DNA of 13,982 bases from Candidatus Nitrosopumilus sp. (lineage in GTDB: Archaea > Thermoproteota > Nitrososphaeria > Nitrososphaerales > Nitrosopumilaceae). How positions within the stretch are numbered: the stretch's first letter is position 1; each line of letters starts with the position of its first letter. Shown piece by piece: positions 7,636-12,893 of the stretch. The notes beneath the pieces were generated by a model that was not told the DNA's origin, did no database searches, and was given only the letters and a program-made list of their open reading frames with translations. The stretch covers positions 1 to 13,982 of the forward strand of contig JAOUNZ010000010.1 in assembly GCA_029880665.1 (NCBI GenBank), written 5' to 3'. Both the position numbers and the translations under genes were made by a program.

Positions 7636-8772
7636 TTATCGGTCTGCCTCCACTGGCCAATAATTAAGACTCCAATATACTGAAGGCATATTGCCAAGTT
7701 TTTCACCTTTGAGAAGATATGGTAACGCAATCAGATTTCTAAAAGATCCAACACTTAACTTTAGTCGGTATGGTTCAGTTTTACCATCAGATACAATATA
7801 GCAACCTAGTGATCCTCTACCAGATTCTACGCGTTTGTAAACTGAATTAAGCCCTTTACCTTTTGGATTAGGTTTTAGTTTAGTTCTAACAGAACCGGAC
7901 TTTGGCATTTTTTGTAACGCTTGTCTAATAATATTACAACTTTCTAACATGTCAAGCCATGGTATTTTGGATCTTGCATAAGAGTCACCTTCTTTCATCA
8001 CATTAGTGTGAACATCTAATTCTTCATAAACATCATATGGTTCCTTCTTCCTAAGATCATAATCAACTCCACTTGCACGAAGCACAGAACCTGTAGTTCC
8101 AAGTCTTATTGCATCTTCACGAGAAAGGATACCAGTGTCTTTGGTTCTAGCAATCAAAATAGGATTATCATAAAAGACAGCAGAATATTCTTTGATACGT
8201 TTTTCAAAGTAGTTAACTTGACGTAAACAGACATCTTCAAAGTTTGGAGGTAAATCATTTCTTACTCCACCTGGAACAAAATGGGCATGAGTTACTCTTG
8301 CACCAGACATTTTTTCCATAAGATCAATTAAGAGTTCACGATCCCCTGCTGGCCACATGAACATTGTAGAATGCCCCAAAAATATACCATAAATTGCAAG
8401 CCAGTACATTGTGTAAATACATCGGTTTAATTCAGATGCAATAACTCTAACATACTTTGCACGTTCAGGGACTTCAATTCCAACAAGTTCCTCAACTCCA
8501 AGAACATAGGGATACAATACATTACAAGAATCATGAATCACAGGTCTTTCTAAGTGAGGAATATTTGTGATATAGTTTCTATATTCAGCCATCTTTTCCT
8601 CTCCACGATGAACATATCCAGGATCAGGATCGCATGCAACAATATAATCACCATCAATTTGAACAATAATTCTCATGTGACCAGATCCAGGATGTTGTGG
8701 ACCAACATTAAGAGTCATTATTCTCTCGTCAACTTTCTGGAGTGCTAATCCAGGAGGTAATTGTTCAGTCAT
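7636..8772 (-). CDS. nuoD: NADH-quinone oxidoreductase-like subunit D (49 kDa-type)
   Basis: Q-module subunit that forms the quinone-reduction site with NuoB; 378 residues, slightly short of the usual 400. Family features include NVGPQHP at 22-28, DPDPGYVHRGEEKMAEY, MWPAGDRELLIDLMEKMSGARVTHAHF and FVPGGVRNDLP. It has no CxxC pairs at either end, so it is not a [NiFe]-hydrogenase large subunit. The quinone-binding residues look changed: the loop after QHP is one residue shorter and reads GSGHMR instead of STHGVLR, and the tyrosine equivalent to bovine Tyr108 / Thermus Tyr87 is Ile79 in an ungapped local alignment. NuoC is a separate gene, unlike the fused NuoCD of E. coli. It starts 2 bp after the nuoC stop. 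Confidence 0.97.
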   Translation of the reverse strand: MTEQLPPGLALQKVDERIMTLNVGPQHPGSGHMRIIVQIDGDYIVACDPDPGYVHRGEEKMAEYRNYITNIPHLERPVIHDSCNVLYPYVLGVEELVGIEVPERAKYVRVIASELNRCIYTMYWLAIYGIFLGHSTMFMWPAGDRELLIDLMEKMSGARVTHAHFVPGGVRNDLPPNFEDVCLRQVNYFEKRIKEYSAVFYDNPILIARTKDTGILSREDAIRLGTTGSVLRASGVDYDLRKKEPYDVYEELDVHTNVMKEGDSYARSKIPWLDMLESCNIIRQALQKMPKSGSVRTKLKPNPKGKGLNSVYKRVESGRGSLGCYIVSDGKTEPYRLKLSVGSFRNLIALPYLLKGEKLGNMPSVYWSLNYWPVEADR

Positions 8773-8774
8773 TT

Positions 8775-9347
8775 CTATCTTCCCTTTATTGCAAAGTCCT
8801 TTCTAAGCGGAGGTAAATCTGCCCAGTCTTCTGGCAAAAGCAATCGTCTATTATCAGGATGACCTTCAAAGTAAACACCAAACATTTCAAAAACTTCTCT
8901 TTCATGAAATTCCACACTGTAAAATATATCTCTAAGAGTGGGAAGTCTAGTCGCATCATTTCCAGGAATTGGGTTTTCTTCTCTTTGGGCACTAGTAGAT
9001 AAAACAAGTATTTGTCTTGCTAGTGAAGAATCAGAATAAGATCCTATATGATACACAACTTCAATTTCCTTGTTTTGAGGATAATCTACGCCTGAAACAG
9101 ATTCCACATGATCATAGTGTAGTGCATCACGAATGAATTCAGCAACATCATGAATATTTTCTTTACCAGATTTAATTCCAACTCTATCTTCTTTTACAAA
9201 GGTGACTTCAACTTTATCACCAAACTTTTCAACAATTTTATCCGAAATGCTTTTTTCAAACATAGGTAGTTCTGATTTTTTTGCTGTAGATGGTACGTTT
9301 ACTTTAGGAGTTTCATCTGCATCAGGTTTTTCAGAATTAGAACTCAT
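8775..9347 (-). CDS. nuoC: NADH-quinone oxidoreductase-like subunit C (30 kDa-type)
   Basis: Peripheral-arm structural subunit that packs against NuoD in the Q-module; it carries no cofactor. The 190 residues contain the family signature HEREVFEMFGVYFEGHPD at 148-165 and the C-terminal LLLPEDW...PPLRKDF. The first 28 residues are polar and charged (Ser, Lys, Glu, Pro), probably a disordered extension; the folded domain seems to begin near MFEKSISDKIVEKFGD. An internal ATG at Met29 is possible, but the ATG at 9347 overlaps the nuoB stop as TAATG, which favours the full length. A start at Met29 would leave an 80-bp untranslated gap in an otherwise tightly packed operon. Confidence 0.95.
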   Translation of the reverse strand: MSSNSEKPDADETPKVNVPSTAKKSELPMFEKSISDKIVEKFGDKVEVTFVKEDRVGIKSGKENIHDVAEFIRDALHYDHVESVSGVDYPQNKEIEVVYHIGSYSDSSLARQILVLSTSAQREENPIPGNDATRLPTLRDIFYSVEFHEREVFEMFGVYFEGHPDNRRLLLPEDWADLPPLRKDFAIKGR

Positions 9348-9871
9348 TATACAAACTTCCTAGCCTTCATTCTCTTAATTTTTTCTTGTAACAACATACA
9401 TCCTTGAATCAGGGTTTCAGGTCTTGGTGGACAACCTGGAACATAAACATCAACTGGAATTACTCCATCAATTCCTGGAAGTACATTGTATGAATCAAAA
9501 TACAAACCTCCAGTAATTGCACATGCCCCCATAGCAATAACATATTTCGGTTCAGGCATTTGATCGTAGACTAACCTAAGACGTGGTGCCATTTTTCTTG
9601 TGATAGTTCCTTGAACAACTACAAGATCACACTGTCGAAGGGAACCAAATGCTTCAATGATGCCAAATCTTTCAACATCATATCTAGGACTTGATGCTGC
9701 ACCAAACTCTACACTACAACATGCTGTTTCAATATGTACTGGCCAGAGTGACCAAATCCTACCCCAATTAATCGCATAACCTAACGGTTTATCAATTGCT
9801 CTTTCTAAAATATCACCTAACTTTCCTACAAAGACATTTGCATTTTCTGGTGTCACTAAGTCTTTAAGCAA
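9347..9871 (-). CDS. nuoB: NADH-quinone oxidoreductase-like subunit B (PSST-type, cluster N2)
   Basis: Carries the terminal [4Fe-4S] cluster N2, which reduces quinone at the NuoB-NuoD interface. The 174 residues hold all four ligands: tandem Cys51-Cys52 in ETACCSVEF, Cys117 in MGACAITGG and Cys147 in VPGCPPRPE. RYDVERFG (63-70) is typical. The start appears to be TTG at 9871: an in-frame stop lies 12-10 bp upstream (9881-9883), and no ATG occurs before residue 94. A GGGGAT 4 nt upstream is a weak ribosome binding site. A GTG at 9856 would be the next option. It is preceded by a 40-bp gap, the largest in the operon, which contains a possible promoter. Confidence 0.95.
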   Translation of the reverse strand: MLKDLVTPENANVFVGKLGDILERAIDKPLGYAINWGRIWSLWPVHIETACCSVEFGAASSPRYDVERFGIIEAFGSLRQCDLVVVQGTITRKMAPRLRLVYDQMPEPKYVIAMGACAITGGLYFDSYNVLPGIDGVIPVDVYVPGCPPRPETLIQGCMLLQEKIKRMKARKFV

Positions 9872-9898
9872 TCTTATCCCCTACCCTCGTAAATACAA

Positions 9899-9908
9899 TT
9901 TATATAAA
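9899..9908 (-). promoter_or_regulatory. Possible internal TATA box upstream of nuoB
   Basis: The nuoA-nuoB gap contains the perfect 10-bp palindrome TTTATATAAA, a good archaeal TATA box. Counting about 25 nt downstream would place a start near 9880, roughly 9 nt before the TTG start of nuoB. A T6 run (9906-9911) directly after the nuoA stop could also act as a partial terminator. No experimental support; AT-rich gaps can resemble TATA boxes by chance. Confidence 0.35.
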
Positions 9909-9911
9909 AAA

Positions 9912-10286
9912 CTACCATATTCTTCGTCTCCCAGATTGGTACAAAGCAAATGCCATTGCTCCAAACATAATTCCCAAAAAACCCATCATTGGCAAAGTTG
10001 CAATCTTTGGAATTTCCAAAAGTGAACTACCCCAAGCATACAAGAAAATCGCCATCACATCAAAAACAACAAACATCAGAATGTAAGGATAGTATTGCAT
10101 CATGAAATGAGTTCTTCCTTCTCCAGATGGAACTTGTCCACATTCCATTGGCAAAAATTTAACAGGATTGCTTCGTTTTCTAGGAGAAATCATTCTGGAG
10201 ATAATTAACGCTGGAGCCATCGCTACTATAGCAAAACCAAACATCAATACAACGGTACTATAATTGCCCGCTAATTCCCCGACCAA
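9912..10286 (-). CDS. nuoA: NADH-quinone oxidoreductase-like subunit A
   Basis: Three-helix membrane subunit at the junction between the arms of complex I, 124 residues. The loop Cys (Cys49 in PMECGQVPSGEGR) is conserved. The TM2 motif reads FVVFDVMAIFLYAW (72-85): the aspartate is kept (Asp76), but the usual glutamate two residues later (FDxE, E. coli Glu81) is Met78. The start is TTG at 10286; there is no ATG in frame upstream, and the next Met is residue 15, which would remove half of TM1. A TATA box 25-32 bp upstream implies a nearly leaderless message, so no ribosome binding site is expected. It heads the operon and is divergent from the peroxiredoxin gene. Confidence 0.94.
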   Translation of the reverse strand: MVGELAGNYSTVVLMFGFAIVAMAPALIISRMISPRKRSNPVKFLPMECGQVPSGEGRTHFMMQYYPYILMFVVFDVMAIFLYAWGSSLLEIPKIATLPMMGFLGIMFGAMAFALYQSGRRRIW

Positions 10287-10310
10287 TTTAGCTTTTGACC
10301 CTAATTTTTG

Positions 10311-10318
10311 TATAAAAA
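10311..10318 (-). promoter_or_regulatory. Promoter (TATA box) of the nuoA-N operon
   Basis: TTTTTATA on the minus strand, in the 112-bp divergent intergenic region. A start site about 24-25 nt downstream of its centre falls at about 10288-10290, 2-4 nt before the TTG start of nuoA. The spacing fits leaderless transcripts, which are common in archaea. Position inferred from spacing only. Confidence 0.6.
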
Positions 10319-10371
10319 GGTATGCTTCCTTTTTTTGATCCGTTTCTGAAAAAATTATTGTTGTAAAGTAC

Positions 10372-10377
10372 TTTATA
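10372..10377 (+). promoter_or_regulatory. Promoter (TATA box) of the peroxiredoxin gene
   Basis: TTTATA preceded by an AAAG-containing BRE-like stretch. Its centre is about 25 nt from the A of the ATG at 10399, so the transcript probably starts at or within a base or two of the start codon (leaderless). No Shine-Dalgarno sequence precedes the ATG, which agrees. Confidence 0.6.
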
Positions 10378-10398
10378 GAACATTACCAAATAGCGATC

Positions 10399-10863
10399 AT
10401 GTCATTGAATATTGGAGATATCGCTCCTAATTTCGAGCTTCCAGATACAGAATTGAAAATGCGAACTTTGGATTACTATAAAGGTGGAAAAATTGTTTTG
10501 TCGTTCATAGTTGCCGCAAGCTCTCCAGTTTGTGAGGCAGAACTGTGTAATTTTAGAGATTCATGGAAGGAAATTTCCGATCTAGGCGCAAAAATTGTGG
10601 CAATCAGTAATGATGGTCCATTTGCAAATAAAGCATTTGCAGAAAAAAATCACTTCAATTTTCCATTATTGGGAGATTACAGTAGCAAAACAATTCGTGA
10701 TTATGGAGTATTAATGACAGATTTGCTTCATATTAAAGGATACAATGCTGCAAAACGTTCTGTCTTTATTATAAATGAAGATGGAAAAATTGGATACAAA
10801 TGGGTTTCAGAAGATCCATTGAAAGAACCAAACTATGAAGAGATTAAAAATTTCCTGAAATAA
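10399..10863 (+). CDS. Peroxiredoxin of the AhpC/TSA (BCP/AhpE-like) family
   Basis: Thiol peroxidase expected to reduce hydrogen peroxide or organic peroxides in the cytoplasm; 154 residues, typical of one-domain Bcp/AhpE-type enzymes. The N-terminus IGDIAPNFELPDT is the family hallmark. The peroxidatic cysteine is Cys45 in SSPVCEAELC, with Cys50 as a possible partner. FRDSW follows as usual, and KRSVFIINEDG (about 114-124) supplies the conserved arginine near the C-terminus. The active-site motif PxxxT/SxxC is incomplete: the proline seven residues before Cys45 is Val38, while Ser42 keeps the -3 position. It is the only plus-strand gene here, divergent from the nuo operon and convergent with the carboxylase operon. 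The electron donor (thioredoxin-like protein) is unknown. Confidence 0.93.
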   Translation: MSLNIGDIAPNFELPDTELKMRTLDYYKGGKIVLSFIVAASSPVCEAELCNFRDSWKEISDLGAKIVAISNDGPFANKAFAEKNHFNFPLLGDYSSKTIRDYGVLMTDLLHIKGYNAAKRSVFIINEDGKIGYKWVSEDPLKEPNYEEIKNFLK

Positions 10864-10872
10864 GGAAAATTA

Positions 10873-10878
10873 TTTTTT
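10873..10878 (+). terminator. T-rich terminator of the peroxiredoxin gene
   Basis: A T6 run within TATTTTTTATTC begins 10 nt after the stop codon. Archaeal termination needs only a U-rich tract and no hairpin. It overlaps the last codons of the convergent biotin carrier gene. On the opposite strand only a T4 run (10866-10869) follows that gene, a much weaker signal. Confidence 0.5.
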
Positions 10879-11389
10879 ATTCTATGTCAGCTATCAAATC
10901 GCCTTTTGCAACGGTTGCAGTTTCTTTAATCTTAATTGATTTGACAACACCATCTTTGTGTGCTTTCACCGATACTTGCATCTTCATTGATTCCAGTGTA
11001 CAGATCACATCACCTTTCTTTACAGAATCACCTTCAGCAACAGAAATAGATACAACTTTGCCAGGAATTTGACTCTTCAATGATAATTGTACATTTCCAG
11101 CACCTGCACCGCCAGAATGTTTGAAGACAACTTCATCAAAATGAGTATGACGGTTAATGATAATTGGAACATTATCAATTACAATGTTCATTTCATTAGT
11201 TGACTGTTCAAGATACTTTGCTTTATGATATTTTTGATCTAAAATGAATTCAATGCCAGACGAATTCATATTAATAATTTTTAATTTGTGTTCATTATCA
11301 TTGATTTTAATTACATAGTCATTATTTCCAAGATTTTCTACAATCTTGCCATCAAATGATTTTTCAATATCAGTTATTTTGTAATTCAT
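10877..11389 (-). CDS. accB: Biotin carboxyl carrier protein of acetyl-/propionyl-CoA carboxylase
   Basis: Carries biotin between the biotin carboxylase and carboxyltransferase sites. In its 170 residues, the C-terminal biotinyl domain (about 101-170) has IPGKVVSISVAEGDSVKKGD, then ESMKMQ with the biotinylated lysine at Lys136; Ser replaces the common Ala of AMKM. A flexible Gly/Ala linker (HSGGAGAGN) precedes it. Residues 1-90 seem to be a separate, beta-rich domain with alternating polar and hydrophobic positions, not recognised from sequence alone; it may dock the carrier to its partners. The gene starts 6 bp after accC and is the last of the carboxylase operon. In this lineage the enzyme is expected to serve the 3-hydroxypropionate/4-hydroxybutyrate cycle. 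Confidence 0.94.
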   Translation of the reverse strand: MNYKITDIEKSFDGKIVENLGNNDYVIKINDNEHKLKIINMNSSGIEFILDQKYHKAKYLEQSTNEMNIVIDNVPIIINRHTHFDEVVFKHSGGAGAGNVQLSLKSQIPGKVVSISVAEGDSVKKGDVICTLESMKMQVSVKAHKDGVVKSIKIKETATVAKGDLIADIE

Positions 11390-11395
11390 AAATCA

Positions 11396-12883
11396 TCAAT
11401 CCAGATTATATTTCCAATTAGAGTTATTAACGGCATTGTTTTGAACACGACTCTTGAAATATTCAGAATGAATTATTGCGGCAGCAATCGCTGCTTCGCT
11501 TTTCTCTAGTCTCTCATTCTTTAGGTCTTCAGTTAATTTGTCAATCATCCCATATCGTTTTAGGAAATCGGTAGAAAGTTCGCCTTTTTTGTACTCTTCT
11601 GAATTTAGAATTGTTTTATAAAGTGGAATTGATGTTTCTACGCCTTGAATGTAAAAGTCATTAAGTGCTGTAAGCATACGAGTTCTAGATTCCTCAAACG
11701 TTTGTCCCCATGTACACAGTTTAGCCATCAAGGAGTCGTAAAATGGGGATACTGTACATCCAGGATACAGGTAAGTATCACATCTAACATTAGGTCCAGA
11801 CGGAATCGTTACATCTGGAACAGGCCCAGTAGAAGGTGCAAAGTCTAAGAATGTATCTTCTGCATTAATTCTGCACTCGATTGCATATCCTTTCATTTTA
11901 AGATCTTTTTGCTTAAATGGCAATGGTTCTCCATTTGCAATATCTAATTGAAGTTTGACAAAGTCCAATCCAGATACCATTTCAGAGATGGGATGTTCTA
12001 CCTGTAATCTTGCATTAATTTCAATAAAATAAAATTCGCCATTATCTGCTCTTAAAAATTCAGCTGTTCCCAAATTAGTATAATCAACGGCTTCAGACGC
12101 TTTGACAACTAACTCGCCTACCCTATCCCGTGTTTCCTGATCAACCACTGGAGAGGGAGTTTGTTCAATAAGCTTTTGATTTCTTCTTTGAATAGAACAC
12201 TCTCTTTCAAATATATGAACCGCATTGCCATGTTTGTCTCTTGCCATTTGATATTCAATATGCCTAGTTTTTTCAAGGAATTTTTCAACAATAATTGCAG
12301 ACTTTCCAACGGCAGAAATGGATTCGCTTGTAACTGTTTGAAAACCTTCACGTAATTCCTTATCATTATTTACTAATCTAATACCACGTCCACCACCACC
12401 AAATACAGACTTTAGTAATACAGGATAAGAGATATCATTTGCAATTTTTAATGCTTCTTCAACATCTTTTACAAGTCCAGGACTTCCAGGAACTGTTGGT
12501 ACTTTGGCTTTAAGCATTGCATCTTTACATTGCATTTTATCACCACAGAGATCCATGGATTTAGCAGATGGTCCGATAAAGTTTATGTTATTTTTTTCAC
12601 AAGTACTCGCAAAATCAGAATTTTCTGAGAGAAATCCATAACCTGGATGTACAGCATCTGCCCCAGAAGACAATATAGTTTCTAAGATTTTTTCTTGATT
12701 AAGATATGATTTTGCAGGTGCTGCCTCTCCAATATGATATGCCTCAGATGCTTGTTTAACATGCATGGAATCATAATCTTCATCAGAATAAACTGCAACT
12801 GTTTTAATACCAAGTCTTTTACACGTTCTAATTACACGTAAAGCAATTTCTCCTCTATTTGCGATAAGTACTTTCTCAATCAT
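11396..12883 (-). CDS. accC: Biotin carboxylase subunit of acetyl-/propionyl-CoA carboxylase
   Basis: ATP-grasp enzyme that carboxylates the biotin on the carrier protein, using bicarbonate and ATP; 495 residues. In order: N-terminal Rossmann-like domain (VLIANRGEIALRVI), HPGYGFLSEN at 79-88, glycine-rich ATP loop GGGGRG at 162-167, ERECSIQRRNQK at 226-237, and the metal and catalytic block EINARLQVEHP at 288-298 (consensus ExNxRxQVEH). A tail of about 40 residues extends past the catalytic domain. The open frame has a TTG at 12889, but GTGATT then overlaps it; the ATG at 12883 has that element 4 nt upstream and gives the usual MIEKVLIANRGEIA start. The start lies 6 bp after the carboxyltransferase stop, and accB follows after 6 bp. 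Confidence 0.96.
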   Translation of the reverse strand: MIEKVLIANRGEIALRVIRTCKRLGIKTVAVYSDEDYDSMHVKQASEAYHIGEAAPAKSYLNQEKILETILSSGADAVHPGYGFLSENSDFASTCEKNNINFIGPSAKSMDLCGDKMQCKDAMLKAKVPTVPGSPGLVKDVEEALKIANDISYPVLLKSVFGGGGRGIRLVNNDKELREGFQTVTSESISAVGKSAIIVEKFLEKTRHIEYQMARDKHGNAVHIFERECSIQRRNQKLIEQTPSPVVDQETRDRVGELVVKASEAVDYTNLGTAEFLRADNGEFYFIEINARLQVEHPISEMVSGLDFVKLQLDIANGEPLPFKQKDLKMKGYAIECRINAEDTFLDFAPSTGPVPDVTIPSGPNVRCDTYLYPGCTVSPFYDSLMAKLCTWGQTFEESRTRMLTALNDFYIQGVETSIPLYKTILNSEEYKKGELSTDFLKRYGMIDKLTEDLKNERLEKSEAAIAAAIIHSEYFKSRVQNNAVNNSNWKYNLD

Positions 12884-12887
12884 ATTC

Positions 12888-12893
12888 AATCAC
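12888..12893 (-). promoter_or_regulatory. Weak ribosome binding site deciding the accC start
   Basis: GTGATT, matching the 3' part of GGAGGTGAT, overlaps the stop codon of the upstream gene and lies 4 nt before the ATG at 12883. It cannot serve the TTG at 12889, which it overlaps. Confidence 0.45.

Noticed and set aside
7001..7663. Plus-strand frames opposite nuoH, including a 94-codon Asn/Thr/Ala-rich one
   Set aside because: Low-complexity antisense reading of NuoH helices, with no promoter or start signal.
8786..9007. 73-codon frame within nuoC in another frame
   Set aside because: Internal to nuoC, which has a well-conserved signature in the same DNA; no frameshift is needed to explain nuoC.
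7636..9871. Group 4 [NiFe]-hydrogenase (Ech/Mbh/Hyf type) instead of complex I
   Set aside because: NuoD has no CxxC pair near either end to bind a NiFe centre, and NuoA, J and K are present as separate complex I-type subunits.
10287..10398. Small RNA or tRNA gene in the divergent intergenic region
   Set aside because: Only 112 bp, AT-rich, no cloverleaf or stable stem seen; promoter elements for both neighbours account for it.
11645..12366. Small frames on both strands inside accC
   Set aside because: The accC frame is intact and carries all ATP-grasp motifs; the others are shadows.
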